The notes under the pieces: model-generated
The model's database searches: none
Told to the model about the DNA's origin: nothing
The model's input: the letters and a program-made list of their open reading frames with translations, nothing else
In this document: piece after piece, positions 8,516 to 18,428 of the stretch
Layout of the letters: each line of letters opens with the position of its first letter
How positions within the stretch are numbered: the first letter of the stretch is position 1
Program-made: the position numbers and the translations under genes
Origin: Luteibacter jiangsuensis
GTDB lineage: Bacteria > Pseudomonadota > Gammaproteobacteria > Xanthomonadales > Rhodanobacteraceae
Length of the DNA stretch: 64,000 bases
Assembly: GCF_030812295.1 (NCBI RefSeq)
Contig: NZ_JAUSSK010000001.1
Location: 186,001-250,000 of the forward strand
Direction: 5' to 3'

Positions 8516-10800
8516 GGCGCGCCTTCGCGTTCGTTCTTTCGTTGCTCGTCGTATCGTGCGTCGTGGCGGGCGATGTGCCGGATGCCGAGGCACGCAAGCG
8601 CTGGATCGCCGCGCACCCCGTGCTACGGATAGCGATCGATCCGCAACAGGGATCCGAGATAAGTCATGGCCAGTCCAATCCGCTGGTCAGCCAGTACCTG
8701 GAACTGGTGGCGCGGCATACCGGACTGCGCGTGACGACGGTGCGTACCCGCTCGTGGGAGGAATCGGTTCGTGCCTTCCTCGACGGGCGGATCGATATGT
8801 TGCCCTCGCTCAGCGACCGCCTGCTCATGGCGGACGTGGGCGACCGGGCGCTGATTTCCGCGCCGTTCTACGTCGGCCGTACCGTGATCATCAGCCGCAC
8901 CGTGGGGCCGGCGACGCTCGACATGCATGCGCTCGAGGGCCGCACGATCGCCTTCAAGGGGGGCGGCGTCTACGAATCCTGGCTGCGCCGGGAGCATCCC
9001 TCGATCACGCGCCTTCCGCTGGCCGATGTCCACCAGGTGCTCGCGGCGGTGGAGACGGGCATCGCGGATGCGGCCGTTGGCGTGGACGTGGCCTACCACC
9101 CCATCGTCCGGCGCGACTACACGTTGAGCCTGCGTATCGCCGGCAACGTCACCGAAATGCCGGTCACGATCCGCGTGGCGGTGCGCAAGGACGCACCGGA
9201 ACTGCTGGGCATCCTCGACGACAGCCTGCGTGGCGTCAGCGCGGGCGAGAACCAGGCGGTGATCGAGCGTTGGCTGGAAACCGCCTACCTGCGTGCTCCC
9301 ACGCTGTCCCAGGTCGCTTCCGCCTACCGTGTCGAGATAGGGCTCGGCCTGGCGCTCGTGCTGGTGTTGTTCTTCGCCCTGTGGCAGCTGCGGCGCGCGC
9401 AACTGGCGTCGCGCAGGGGCGAGAAGCAAAAGACGATGCTCCTGGCGGTCATGAGCCATGAAGTGCGCAATGCGGTGAACGCGGTGGTCTCGTCGGTCGA
9501 TCTTCTCTCGCGTACGTCGCTTGAGGGACCGCAACGCGACCTGATGGCCATCGCGCAGTCGAGTAGTCGAAATCTTCAGAACCTTCTCAAGAGTGCGCTG
9601 GACTACAGCCGCTTGGAAAGCGTCGGTTTCACCGCCGACCTTGCCGCCTGCGATGCCGTTTCGGTGGCGCGGCAGGTGATCGAAGGCCAACGGGGAACGA
9701 TCGAGCAGAAAGGATTGGCGGTCCGCCTCGACCTGCCCATGGGCCCGTTGCCCTGGTTGTTGCTCGACGAGACCCGCCTGCGCCAGCTGATGGAAAACCT
9801 GCTGTCCAACGCGGTGAAATTCACCGAACGCGGCCACGTCGGCATCGCCATGTGGCAATCGGCGGGAGAGGCGGTGGACGATGTGCGCCATTTCATCGTC
9901 GAGGTGTTCGATACCGGGATCGGCGTGCCTCCGGAGCGGCAGCGCCAGCTCTTCAGGCCGTTCTCGCAGGCGCATGGCGTGCATTCCGCACGCATGGGAG
10001 GTAGCGGGCTCGGCCTGGGCATCTGCGCGGAAATAGTACGCCACCTGGGCGGGCGTCTCGACCTGAGCAGCGATGTCAGTGTCGGCACGGCGGTCCGGAT
10101 CGAACTGCCGACCAGCCGCGTTCCCGTAATGCCCCCCGCCGAGGGGCCGGAAATGGCCGCCGGCGAAACGACCCCCGTGGTGAGTGGCGTCGTATTGCTT
10201 GTCGAAGATCACCCGGCCAACCGGCAGATCATCGCGGCACAGTTGAAGTTCCTGGGTTACGAGACCCATGCCGTGGATCATGGTCAGGCGGCGATCGATG
10301 CCTTCGTGCCCGGCCATTTCGCAGGCGTATTGCTGGATTGCGAACTGCCGGACATGCAGGGCTACGACATCGCCGCGGAATTACGCGCGCGCGAGACTTC
10401 CGCCGGGGTGTCGAGGACCCGCTTCATCGCCATTTCCGCCAACGACGGCGAGGCTCACATCCGGCGTTGCGAGGAAAGCGGCATCGACACGGTGCTGGGA
10501 AAGCCCCTGTCGCTCGACGGCCTGAAAGACGCCCTTGCCGGTGCGCCGGGAACGACGCTGGCCGAACGGACCTTCCACGAAGAGGGCTTGCGCGATGTCG
10601 CCGCCATCCGTGGGGCGATGGAAGAGGCCGATCCGGAGACGGCCCTGCACGTGACACACAGGCTCAAGGGTGCCGCCCTGGTGCTCGGTGCGCTGGCCCT
10701 GGTGGAAGACGTGGAGCGCATGGAGATGCTGCTCCATGCACGTCCGCTGCCGCGTGGCGACATCGACGCCTTGCTGCAAGAAATTGCTGACAGGTTGTAA
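8512..10800 (+). CDS. Hybrid sensor histidine kinase (BvgS/EvgS type)
   Basis: 762 residues, GTG start overlapping the regulator stop (GTGA). Order: signal peptide (1-20), one periplasmic SBP_bac_3 solute-binding domain (about 35-255), membrane helix (about 275-292), HisKA with H316 in [11 protein letters not shown], HATPase_c with [14 protein letters not shown], receiver with D609 in LLDCELPDM, and a C-terminal Hpt domain with H716 in THRLKG. This is a complete four-step phosphorelay whose output is the coupled LuxR-type regulator. BvgS and EvgS usually have two periplasmic Venus-flytrap domains and a PAS; here there is one flytrap and no PAS, so the protein is shorter. The flytrap presumably senses a small solute. 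Confidence 0.92.
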   Translation: MRRAFAFVLSLLVVSCVVAGDVPDAEARKRWIAAHPVLRIAIDPQQGSEISHGQSNPLVSQYLELVARHTGLRVTTVRTRSWEESVRAFLDGRIDMLPSLSDRLLMADVGDRALISAPFYVGRTVIISRTVGPATLDMHALEGRTIAFKGGGVYESWLRREHPSITRLPLADVHQVLAAVETGIADAAVGVDVAYHPIVRRDYTLSLRIAGNVTEMPVTIRVAVRKDAPELLGILDDSLRGVSAGENQAVIERWLETAYLRAPTLSQVASAYRVEIGLGLALVLVLFFALWQLRRAQLASRRGEKQKTMLLAVMSHEVRNAVNAVVSSVDLLSRTSLEGPQRDLMAIAQSSSRNLQNLLKSALDYSRLESVGFTADLAACDAVSVARQVIEGQRGTIEQKGLAVRLDLPMGPLPWLLLDETRLRQLMENLLSNAVKFTERGHVGIAMWQSAGEAVDDVRHFIVEVFDTGIGVPPERQRQLFRPFSQAHGVHSARMGGSGLGLGICAEIVRHLGGRLDLSSDVSVGTAVRIELPTSRVPVMPPAEGPEMAAGETTPVVSGVVLLVEDHPANRQIIAAQLKFLGYETHAVDHGQAAIDAFVPGHFAGVLLDCELPDMQGYDIAAELRARETSAGVSRTRFIAISANDGEAHIRRCEESGIDTVLGKPLSLDGLKDALAGAPGTTLAERTFHEEGLRDVAAIRGAMEEADPETALHVTHRLKGAALVLGALALVEDVERMEMLLHARPLPRGDIDALLQEIADRL

Positions 10801-10874
10801 CGTTTCTTTCAATTGCCATTACGGCCCCCCATGTCATGCTGGCTTCCTTCGTCCCCCATGTAACGGAGTCCAAC

Positions 10875-11738
10875 ATGACAAGCATCAACGCATCCGCAAG
10901 CGGCACGTTCAGGATCGGCGGCGATCTCGAGGTCAACCGCCTCGGCTTCGGTGCCATGCGTATCACCGGAAAGGGCATCTGGGGCGATCCCGCCGACCCC
11001 AAGGCCGCGCGCGACACACTGGCGAAGCTGCCCGGGCTCGGTGTGAACCTCATCGATACCGCCGACAGCTACGGCCCCTATGTCAGCGAGGACCTGATTC
11101 GCGAGGTACTGCATCCGTACAAGGGCATGGTCATCGCGACGAAAGGCGGCCTCACCCGGCACGGCCCGGATATCTGGGCACCCCTGGGCCGTCCGGAGTA
11201 CCTGCGCCAGTGCGTACTGATGAGCTTGCGCCGCCTCGGTGTCGACCGGATCGACCTGTGGCAATTGCATCGTATCGACGCCAAGGTGCCGCGTGACGAG
11301 CAGTTCGGCGTGATCCGCGACATGCAGAACGAAGGCCTCATCCGCCACGTGGGCCTGTCCGAGGTCAATGTCGAGGAAATCGAAGCCGCCTCGACGTTCT
11401 TCAAGGTCGCGACGGTGCAGAACCTGTACAACCTCGGTAATCGCCAGAGCGAGGCGGTGGTGGACTACGCGGACAAACACGGCATCGGCTTCATCCCATG
11501 GTTCCCACTTGCCGCCGGCGATCTCGCGAAGGACGGTTCGGTGTTGTCCACCATCGCGAAGAAACTGGGGGCGACCGACGGTCAGGTGGCGCTGGCGTGG
11601 CTGCTGAAACGCACGCCGGTGATGTTGCCGATTCCCGGCACCGGCAGTCCCGATCATCTCGAGGAAAACGTCAAGGGCGCTTCGCTACAGCTCTCGCAAG
11701 AGGATTACGAAGCGCTGGAGCATGCGGTGAAGAAGTGA
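10875..11738 (+). CDS. Aldo/keto reductase
   Basis: 287 residues from the ATG at 10875, which has GGAG nine bases upstream; the frame extends 13 codons further but without a ribosome site. TIM-barrel NADPH-dependent reductase: catalytic Asp and Tyr in DTADSYGP, Lys in ATKGGL, His in LWQLHRID, and cofactor-site residues near the end ([14 protein letters not shown]). The sequence [16 protein letters not shown] is typical of the YdbC-like branch. It likely reduces aldehydes or ketones in the cytosol; the substrate is unknown. It sits alone, 74 bp after the kinase gene and convergent with the diguanylate cyclase gene. Confidence 0.88.
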   Translation: MTSINASASGTFRIGGDLEVNRLGFGAMRITGKGIWGDPADPKAARDTLAKLPGLGVNLIDTADSYGPYVSEDLIREVLHPYKGMVIATKGGLTRHGPDIWAPLGRPEYLRQCVLMSLRRLGVDRIDLWQLHRIDAKVPRDEQFGVIRDMQNEGLIRHVGLSEVNVEEIEAASTFFKVATVQNLYNLGNRQSEAVVDYADKHGIGFIPWFPLAAGDLAKDGSVLSTIAKKLGATDGQVALAWLLKRTPVMLPIPGTGSPDHLEENVKGASLQLSQEDYEALEHAVKK

Positions 11739-11759
11739 CCGGGGCGGCTGACGGAATGT

Positions 11760-12857
11760 CTAGCGGGCGTGGAACGGCGGCTGGTCCGCACGTTCCGCGC
11801 GTGCCTCGTAGAGCTTGCGGTCCGCCATGGCGAGCGTGTCAGACAGGGCCGCTCCACGAGGCTTCAGGGCCGCGCCGAGCGTGAAGGCGATCGGTGCCTC
11901 CGTCTCGTTCGCGCGTAATTGCTCTACAAGGCTCGCGAGGCGGTCACTGTCGGCCTCGCGCACGACAACCAGGAACTCGTCGCCGCCCAGGCGGATCACG
12001 GCGTCGCCGTGGCGGACGTGTTTGCGCAGGAACTGCGCGACACCGACCAGTACGTCGTCGCCGCGTTGGTGTCCGTAGGTATCGTTGACCGCCTTGAAGC
12101 GGTCGAGGTCCACGGCGATGCAACCCAGCGGTTCATCCTTGGAGGATTCCGCCAGGTAGGCCAGGTAGCGGCGATTGAAGCACTGCGTGAGTGGATCGCT
12201 CAACGACCATTCCCGCAGTTGCCGTTCCTGCCGGTGTTGTTCCGTGATGTCCTGCGCGTGGCCGAGCACGTAGCGTTCTTCGCCATCGTCGTCGAGCACG
12301 TTGTGGTAGGCCCAGATGCGCAGGTCGCCATTTGCCGCACACAGTTCCAGGCGCCCCGAGTCACTGCCCGCGGCGGCGATCCGCTGCAGATATTGCTGGA
12401 ACAGCGGCATGTTCTCCGGCCGCATGAAGTCGGAGAGGGGGCGCCCCATCAGCTGGTTGATCGGGTAGCCGAGCGACCTCGCCGCGGCGGGATTGATCGA
12501 GAGCAGGATGCCGTCCAGGTCGTGCGTGCAGATCAGGCCGAGGCTGAACTGGAACAGTTGGCGAAAGCGCCGCTCGCTCGCTTCCACCGATGCGACGGCA
12601 TTGCGCAGGATGTCCTGCCATTCCTGCGCGCCACGCCTGAGATCCCTTTCGGTGGTGATCTCCCGGGCCAGTTCCGCATTGCGTTCGACATCCAGGCTAC
12701 GCTGTTCGCGCACGTGTTCGGCCACCTTGGCCAATTCCGCGAGGATCGTCTTCTGCCGGACATCGAAGTGCGCCTGTGAGCCTGCGGCGGCAAGGTCCGC
12801 AAGCGTCATCGGCGCCCCGGCCACGAGCGAGGCGGCCCGCAGGAGGTTTTCGAACAA
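11760..12857 (-). CDS. PAS-GGDEF diguanylate cyclase with uncertain N-terminus
   Basis: About 365 residues from a TTG at 12857. A helical region (about 30-95) precedes a PAS domain (about 96-215, with GLICTHDLDGILLSINPAAAR) and a GGDEF domain (about 225-360) with DPLTQCFNRRYL, DLDRFKAVNDTYGH and an intact GGDEF motif, so it should make c-di-GMP. There is no RxxD inhibitory site. Start choice is poor: no ATG or GTG exists in frame before the upstream TAA at 12933-12935, and the TTG has no ribosome site. The in-frame sequence just upstream (LRHTETCLDS) reads like the first helix of a GAF domain, and the rest of that GAF is missing. ATG at 12809 is another possible start. Confidence 0.8.
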   Translation of the reverse strand: MFENLLRAASLVAGAPMTLADLAAAGSQAHFDVRQKTILAELAKVAEHVREQRSLDVERNAELAREITTERDLRRGAQEWQDILRNAVASVEASERRFRQLFQFSLGLICTHDLDGILLSINPAAARSLGYPINQLMGRPLSDFMRPENMPLFQQYLQRIAAAGSDSGRLELCAANGDLRIWAYHNVLDDDGEERYVLGHAQDITEQHRQERQLREWSLSDPLTQCFNRRYLAYLAESSKDEPLGCIAVDLDRFKAVNDTYGHQRGDDVLVGVAQFLRKHVRHGDAVIRLGGDEFLVVVREADSDRLASLVEQLRANETEAPIAFTLGAALKPRGAALSDTLAMADRKLYEARAERADQPPFHAR

Positions 12858-12989
12858 AGGCTGGCGGGTACTGTCCAGGCATGTCTCCGTATGACGCAGG
12901 TCGTGAGGGAAGGTGGTAGTGGACGGTACCGGTTAGCCCAGCCGTGAGTGGTGATGCACGTCACGCGCTCGTTGGATTCCACCGCGAAC

Positions 12990-14294
12990 CTAATGCAGCT
13001 TGACCGGGGGCAGCGTCGTGTTGCGCAGCCAGTCCGCCAGCCACAGCGCGGTGGCTCGTGGCCATCCGTGCAGGGTGGCGCGGTGCATGTGCTGGAGGGA
13101 AACGTAAAGCATCTTCGCCAGCCAACCGCGCATGGGGATCGGCGCCTTGCTGCGGGGCCCCGACGGCAGTTCGCCGGTGGCCTGGCGTTCGCCCAGGGAT
13201 ACCAGGGTGCCCTTGGTGTGATAGGTGAACGGCGCGACAAGTTCACCGAGGATCGCGCGTGGCAGGGTCCGGGACAGGTAACTGGCCTGCTGGTGCGCCG
13301 CCTGTGCGGTGGGCGGCACGCTGGGACCGCCGGGCGTGGCGGGGGCGAAGGCGCAGTCGCCGATGGCGTAGACGTGGTCGACACCTTGTGCGGCCAACCT
13401 GCCATCGACCACGATCCGTCGATCCTTGGACAACTGGAAGGGCCCGAGGCCCTGGACCATGTCGTGGCCGGTGACGCCGGCGGCCCATACCTGGATGTCG
13501 CAGTCGATCGTGCTGCCGTCGGACAAGTGGAATGCACCACGCTCCACGGATTTCACGCCCACGCCCACGCGTACCACCACGCCCATGTGCTCGAGTATCC
13601 GTTGCGCCGACGCGGAGGTTCGCGGGTCCACGGCGGGGAGCACGCGCGGGGCCATGTCCATGAGCGTGATGTCGAGCTTGGAGGCGGAATCGAGGCCGCC
13701 ATAGCGGTGCATGTCGTTGAAGGCATGGTGCAGTTCCGCGGCCAGCTCGACGCCCGTGGCGCCTGCGCCGACGATGCCGATGGAGATGCGCCGGGTGGGA
13801 TCGCCCGCGCTGCGCAGGGCCAGCGCGAGGATCTTCCTGCGCAGCGCGACGGCCTGTGCCGGACTGTCGAGCATGTCGCAATAGTCGAGCACGCCGGGCG
13901 TGCCGAAGTCGTTCACCCGGCTACCGAAGGCGAGTACGAGTGTGTCGTAGGAAAGCGCGCGGGGCGGCAGGATCAACTCGTCCGTCTGTGGCAGGCGCAC
14001 TTCCTCCAGTTCGATCGTGCGTGCCTCGGTATCCACCCGCCTGAGGGCGCCGGGTTCGTAGCGATAACCATGGGACTGGGCGTGGGCCAGGAAGGGCACG
14101 GCTTCCTCGCCGTCGCCGAGCAGCCCGGCGGCAAGTTCGTGCAGGCGCGGCTTCCAGAAATGACTGGGGTCCCGGTCGACCAGGGCCACGTCGAGATCGC
14201 CGCGCTTGCCGAGCCGGGTGGCGAGTTCGATGCCTGCCGCCCCACCGCCGACGATGACCACGGTATGCGCGCCCTCTTGCTTGGAAGCGGTCAT
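12990..14294 (-). CDS. Type II NADH:quinone oxidoreductase (NDH-2-like)
   Basis: 434 residues from ATG at 14294 (MTASKQEG), with GGAG upstream; the longer frame has no ribosome site. Two Rossmann motifs: FAD-binding VVIVGGGAAGIELATRL near the N-terminus and NAD(P)-binding IGIVGAGATGVELAAEL in the middle, plus YAIGDCAFAP near 330 that binds the flavin. The C-terminal third (LVSLGERQATG and the amphipathic stretch near the end) matches the membrane-anchoring region of non-proton-pumping NADH dehydrogenases. It passes electrons from NADH to quinone at the inner membrane face. Divergent from argS with 103 bp between. Confidence 0.85.
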   Translation of the reverse strand: MTASKQEGAHTVVIVGGGAAGIELATRLGKRGDLDVALVDRDPSHFWKPRLHELAAGLLGDGEEAVPFLAHAQSHGYRYEPGALRRVDTEARTIELEEVRLPQTDELILPPRALSYDTLVLAFGSRVNDFGTPGVLDYCDMLDSPAQAVALRRKILALALRSAGDPTRRISIGIVGAGATGVELAAELHHAFNDMHRYGGLDSASKLDITLMDMAPRVLPAVDPRTSASAQRILEHMGVVVRVGVGVKSVERGAFHLSDGSTIDCDIQVWAAGVTGHDMVQGLGPFQLSKDRRIVVDGRLAAQGVDHVYAIGDCAFAPATPGGPSVPPTAQAAHQQASYLSRTLPRAILGELVAPFTYHTKGTLVSLGERQATGELPSGPRSKAPIPMRGWLAKMLYVSLQHMHRATLHGWPRATALWLADWLRNTTLPPVKLH

Positions 14295-14397
14295 GAGCGA
14301 GTCTCCAGGTATTTGCCACCCAGCATACCGGCCAAATCGTTGGTTGCTTGCGAAGACGTGCCGTGCCATATAAACAAGCTTCCCCGGAGAAGATTCC

Positions 14398-16158
14398 ATG
14401 TTCCAGTCACCGGCGTCGCGGATCGACGCCAAACTTGCCGTCGTCTTTCACTCCCTTGGCTTGCCCGCGCACCTGGCTCGCGTGCAGCCGTCCGACCGCC
14501 CCGAACTGGGCGACTTGCAATGCAATGGCGCGCTTGGCGGCGCACGGGACCTCCGACGGGCGCCCCGGCTCATCGCCGAGGACATCGCGTCATGCCTCCG
14601 CGGTGATCCGGCCTTCGCTTCCGTCGAGGTCGCCGGCCCCGGCTTCGTCAACCTGCGCTTGTCCACGGCTTTCCTCGCCGCGTGTGGTGCCGACATGGTC
14701 GCCGACGAGCGCCTGGGCATCGTCGATGAGGGGCGTGGCCGTCTGGTCATCCTGGACTTCGGCGGGCCGAACGTGGCCAAGCCCTTGCACGTGGGTCACC
14801 TGCGGTCGCTGGTGCTTGGCGAGAGCCTGCGCCGCATCCACACGGCGTTGGGCTGGCGCACGCACGCGGACGCGCATCTGGGCGACTGGGGCCTGCAGAT
14901 GGGCATGCTGAGCGCCGCGATCCGCCATCGCGCACCGGAGCTGGCGTATTTCCAACCGGAGGCGGGCCAGTCCTATCCAGCGAATCCCCCTGTGTCGCTG
15001 CAGGAGCTGGAGCAGCTTTATCCGGAAGCCGCGGCGGCGTGCCGGGCGGACCCGGAGCGGATGGCCGAGGCGCGCGCGGATACCGCGGCGCTGCAAGCGG
15101 GCGATCCGGGTTTGCTTGCGTTGTGGCATGCCTTGCGTGCGTTGAGCCTGGAGGCCCAGGTCGCCGACTTTCGCGAGCTGGGCATCGTGTTCGATGCGCT
15201 GGACGGGGAGAGCGACGTGCGCGATGCCATCGCGCCGCTGGTCGAGCGCCTGCTCGCGTCGGGCACGGCACGGCAGAGTGACGGCGCCCTGGTGGTGGAC
15301 GTGGTCGATCCCGGCGATACCCACGAGGTGCCGCCGTTGCTGCTGGCCAAGAGCGACGGCGCGGCGCTCTACGCGACCACCGACCTCGCCACCCTGGAAG
15401 CACGCGCCACGATGGCCGGCCTCGCGCGGGTCGTCTATGTGGTCGACCAGCGTCAGGCGCTCCATTTCGCGCAGGTATTCCGTGTCGCGGAAAAGGCGGG
15501 CATCGCACCTGGCGTGGAGCTGCTGCACGCCGGCTTCGGCACAGTGAACGGCCGCGACGGCAAGCCATTCAAGACGCGCGACGGCGGCGTGGCGAAACTT
15601 ACCGATCTCCTCGACGAAGCCGTCGAACGGGCCGCCGTGCGTATCGGTGAATCCGGCCATGGAGCCGGGCTGGACGACGGCGGACGCAGGACGCTTGCAC
15701 GGCAGGTGGGCATCGGCGCGGTGAAATTCGCCGACCTGTCCGGCGATCGCCTTTCCGGCTATGTGTTCGACGCGGATCGCCTGGTGGCGTTCGAAGGGCG
15801 CACCGGTCCATACCTGCAATACGCATGCGTGCGCTTGCGTTCGTTGCTTGACAAAGCGGCCGCTTCCACAGTCGGTCCCGTGGTGCCGGTCGTTGACGAA
15901 GAGCGCGACCTGTTGCTGTCGTGTCTCGGCTTCGCCGGCACCGTGTCGGAAGCGGGACGCCAACTGCAGCCGGGCATCCTTGCGGAGTATGCCTTCGGCG
16001 TGGCACAGCGCTTCAGCAGGTTCTATGCGGCGTGCGCGGTGATCGGCGAGCCAGACGCCTCCATTCGCGCCTCCAGGCTCGGCCTGTGCGTGCTGACCCG
16101 GCGCGTGCTTGAAAAATCGCTGGACCTGCTCGGCGTGGATGTCCCACCGCGGATGTAG
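14398..16158 (+). CDS. argS: Arginine--tRNA ligase
   Basis: 586 residues, the expected length. N-terminal additional domain (Add-1, about 1-105), then the class I catalytic core with the HIGH motif as LHVGHL (H131) after FGGPNVAKP, and KPFKTRDGG in the position of the KMSKS-like loop, then the helical anticodon-binding DALR domain ending at residue 586. It charges tRNA-Arg with arginine. GGAGA precedes the ATG. The core signature replaces the usual S(A/S)NPT/ANVAKP by GGPNVAKP, as in a subset of ArgS proteins. Whether a second argS exists elsewhere cannot be seen. Confidence 0.93.
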   Translation: MFQSPASRIDAKLAVVFHSLGLPAHLARVQPSDRPELGDLQCNGALGGARDLRRAPRLIAEDIASCLRGDPAFASVEVAGPGFVNLRLSTAFLAACGADMVADERLGIVDEGRGRLVILDFGGPNVAKPLHVGHLRSLVLGESLRRIHTALGWRTHADAHLGDWGLQMGMLSAAIRHRAPELAYFQPEAGQSYPANPPVSLQELEQLYPEAAAACRADPERMAEARADTAALQAGDPGLLALWHALRALSLEAQVADFRELGIVFDALDGESDVRDAIAPLVERLLASGTARQSDGALVVDVVDPGDTHEVPPLLLAKSDGAALYATTDLATLEARATMAGLARVVYVVDQRQALHFAQVFRVAEKAGIAPGVELLHAGFGTVNGRDGKPFKTRDGGVAKLTDLLDEAVERAAVRIGESGHGAGLDDGGRRTLARQVGIGAVKFADLSGDRLSGYVFDADRLVAFEGRTGPYLQYACVRLRSLLDKAAASTVGPVVPVVDEERDLLLSCLGFAGTVSEAGRQLQPGILAEYAFGVAQRFSRFYAACAVIGEPDASIRASRLGLCVLTRRVLEKSLDLLGVDVPPRM

Positions 16159-16169
16159 GCGGGTAGGTT

Positions 16170-16198
16170 AGGGCCGCGGGGTCAGTCACCGCGGCCCT
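16170..16198. terminator. Bidirectional hairpin between argS and the AhpD-like gene
   Basis: AGGGCCGCGG at 16170-16179 pairs perfectly with CCGCGGCCCT at 16189-16198 across a 9-base loop. It lies 12 bp after the argS stop and 9 bp before the convergent gene's stop, so it can serve both strands. There is no T-run on either side, so it is a strong hairpin rather than a textbook Rho-independent terminator. Confidence 0.6.
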
Positions 16199-16206
16199 GT
16201 CTGTCG

Positions 16207-16548
16207 TCACGCCTTCGAGTAGGCCTCGGTCGCGTCCATCACGCGCGCCGAGTAGACCAGCGCCGCACCGGCGTTGAGCGCCACCGCCACGCCGAGCGCT
16301 TCGGCGATCTCTTCCTTCGTCGCACCGTTCTTCAGCGCTTCCGCGGTATGCACGGTGATACATCCGTCGCAACGCGTCGTTACCGAGACGGCGAGCGCGA
16401 TCAACTCGCGCGTTTTCGCATCCAGGTGGTTGGTCTTCGCTCCCGCGGTGGAAAGCGCCTGGTAGCCTTGGACCGTTCCGGGGCTCAGCTTGGCTATTTC
16501 CCCGATACGTCCCACCAACTGGCTGCGATACTCGACCCAATCAAGCAT
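16207..16548 (-). CDS. Carboxymuconolactone decarboxylase / AhpD-like protein
   Basis: 113 residues from ATG at 16548, with GGAGA upstream; the frame runs further but upstream codons are not protein-like. The AhpD-fold signature is present: RTRELIALAVSVTTRCDGC-type helix with a CxxC redox pair (RCDGCITVH) and the downstream His, then the ALGVAVALNAGAAL helix. Proteins of this kind either act as alkylhydroperoxidase partners or are small CMD-family enzymes. The CxxC plus His favour a peroxidase-like redox role in the cytosol. Convergent with argS. Confidence 0.87.
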   Translation of the reverse strand: MLDWVEYRSQLVGRIGEIAKLSPGTVQGYQALSTAGAKTNHLDAKTRELIALAVSVTTRCDGCITVHTAEALKNGATKEEIAEALGVAVALNAGAALVYSARVMDATEAYSKA

Positions 16549-16772
16549 GACCTGTTTCTCCGATGGTCCGGCGGCACGGTATGTGCCGTCGATGGATACA
16601 TCGTGATCCTGGAGAGGGGACGTGTGAACGCCGTGGTGGCGCAAGGTTTGGCGCGATCGTCTCATCGCTGCCCGTGGCCTGGCCGGACGGAAGGTCGCAG
16701 GGGGCGCGCATTCGCGGGGAATCGCGACGATTGGCGGTAGGTTTTGCAGGGAAAGCACTCAAGGAGACCACC

Positions 16773-17381
16773 GTGCGTTACCTGAAGACACTTACCGCGA
16801 CCCTGCTGTGCGCCGCCGCTCCCGCCTTTGCGCAGTCCGCCGACTCGCCGTGGCTGCTGCACCTCGGCATCCATGTCGTCGATCCGACCTCGCACACGGG
16901 TCACCTGGCGGGCATGTCCGCGAGCGTGGACAAGAGCACGCGTCCCACCGTGAGCATCGAGTACAAACTGGACCCGGCATGGAGCATCGAGGCGCTCGCC
17001 GCGGCTCCGTTCGAGCATGACGTTCGCCTGGCCGGGCAGCGCGCGGTCCGCGTGAAGCAGCTGCCTCCCGTCGTCGGCGTCAACTACCGCTTCCTGGCCG
17101 GCAGCCGCGTCTCCCCGTTCCTCGGCGTTGGCGTCAACTACACGCGGTTCTTCGATGCCAAGGGGCGCAATGCCCTGGAGGGAGCCGACGTGGATCTCGA
17201 TTCCAGCTGGGGTATCGCATGGCATGCCGGCGTCGACATCGCACTCGACCCGCGCTGGAGCTTCACCGTCGATGCGCGTTACATCGATATCGACAGCAAG
17301 GTGAGCGTGGGTGGTACAACGGTCGGCACGGCCCACATCGATCCCTGGGTCTATGGCGTCAGCGTGGGATACCGCTTCTGA
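16773..17381 (+). CDS. OmpW-family outer-membrane protein
   Basis: 202 residues. GTG start at 16773 is fixed by AAGGAG at 16761-16766. Signal peptide MRYLKTLTATLLCAAAPAFA, then an eight-stranded barrel with the family features SIEYKLDPAWSIEALAAAPF, LPPVVGVNYRF and PFLGVGVNYTRFF, ending GVSVGYRF with the C-terminal phenylalanine. OmpW proteins form narrow hydrophobic channels thought to let small apolar compounds through. Downstream, 21 bp away, is an AraC regulator, so the two may be co-transcribed. Confidence 0.9.
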   Translation: MRYLKTLTATLLCAAAPAFAQSADSPWLLHLGIHVVDPTSHTGHLAGMSASVDKSTRPTVSIEYKLDPAWSIEALAAAPFEHDVRLAGQRAVRVKQLPPVVGVNYRFLAGSRVSPFLGVGVNYTRFFDAKGRNALEGADVDLDSSWGIAWHAGVDIALDPRWSFTVDARYIDIDSKVSVGGTTVGTAHIDPWVYGVSVGYRF

Positions 17382-17402
17382 TTTGCCTGGCGTGCCGCGA
17401 GC

Positions 17403-18338
17403 ATGAATACTTCGGGCATGGATGCCCTTACCCACGTACTCGAACTGGCCAACGTGCAAGGTGCCCTCGATGTACGTTGTTACCTTGCGGGAGGCTTCAG
17501 CCTCGATCATGTGGATGCCTTGCCGGGCGAAGCGCCGTTCCATCTCGTGCTTTCCGGTAGCGCAAGGCTGGAGTTGCCGGGCCGGGTCAGGCTGGACATG
17601 GCGGCAGGTGACCTGATCGTCCTTCCGCGCGGTACCCGCCACCGCATCCACGATGGTGGGCCACGTTCGTCGGCCGTGGAGCCCTTCCTGGACAAGCGTG
17701 GCCCGTTGGATATCAAGCGCAACACGCTGGGTCCAGCGGACCTGGACCTGCTTTGCGGGCGCTTCACCTTCGCTCCCGACGCGGCACGGCTCCTGCTGAA
17801 TGCTTTGCCGGAAGTCCTGCACGTGAGGCTCGCGGACGAGCACGGCATGGCCGCGCTCGAAGCCATCGTCGGCATCTTCCGCGACGAGGTGGCCCGACTC
17901 GAACCGGGTGCGCTATCGGTGGTGACGGCCTTGACGCGCGCGCTGTTCGTCTTCGCCCTGCGTGCCCAGCTCCGCCAGGGCGCATTGCCACCATCGCTGC
18001 TCTCGCTGATGGGCGATCCGCGGCTTGGCAACGCCGTGCTTGCCATGTTGCGCGAGCCTGCACGGGAGTGGACGGTAGCCGCGCTCGCGGCGGAAGCGGC
18101 GATGTCGCGCGCCACGTTCGCCAGGCACTTCGAGGCCAGGGGAAAGACGTCCCCGCACGAAGTCCTTACACTCCTGCGCATGCACCTGGCCGGCGACCTG
18201 CTGCGCCGCGGTGAGTTGACGGCGGGCGCCGTGGCCGATCGAGTGGGCTACAAGTCGGAATCGGCATTCGGCAAGACCTTCACCCGCGTCATGGGCACCA
18301 CGCCGGCCCGCTTCCGGCGGGATAACCAGGTGGGTTGA
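17403..18338 (+). CDS. AraC-family regulator with cupin_6 sensor domain
   Basis: 311 residues. N-terminal AraC-type cupin (about 8-185; FHLVLSGSARLELPG, DLIVLPRGTRHRI), and a C-terminal double helix-turn-helix (about 200-305; WTVAALAAEAAMSRATFARHF, then VADRVGYKSESAFGKTFTRVMGTTPARFR). Such proteins usually activate an adjacent efflux, oxidoreductase or porin gene upon binding a small molecule. It follows ompW closely, so it may control that gene or the DUF1203 gene 90 bp downstream; the sequence does not decide. Confidence 0.88.
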   Translation: MNTSGMDALTHVLELANVQGALDVRCYLAGGFSLDHVDALPGEAPFHLVLSGSARLELPGRVRLDMAAGDLIVLPRGTRHRIHDGGPRSSAVEPFLDKRGPLDIKRNTLGPADLDLLCGRFTFAPDAARLLLNALPEVLHVRLADEHGMAALEAIVGIFRDEVARLEPGALSVVTALTRALFVFALRAQLRQGALPPSLLSLMGDPRLGNAVLAMLREPAREWTVAALAAEAAMSRATFARHFEARGKTSPHEVLTLLRMHLAGDLLRRGELTAGAVADRVGYKSESAFGKTFTRVMGTTPARFRRDNQVG

Positions 18339-18350
18339 GCGGGCGGCTCT

Positions 18351-18370
18351 GGTGGGAGCGCAAGATGCGG
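18351..18370 (+). repeat. Possible REP-type element (GGTGGGAGC head)
   Basis: The 90-bp gap after the AraC gene contains GGTGGGAGCG followed by CAAGATGCGG. The GTGGGAGC head is typical of the short palindromic REP elements of Pseudomonas and Xanthomonadales, and the same head occurs on the other strand at 31657-31650. The stem here is short (GCG/CGC-like) and degenerate, so this is a weak call. Confidence 0.3.
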
Positions 18371-18428
18371 ATGGTGGGGGCATGGGTGGCGATGGAGGAT
18401 GAGCCTATTCCACAAGGAGCCTTCCGCC

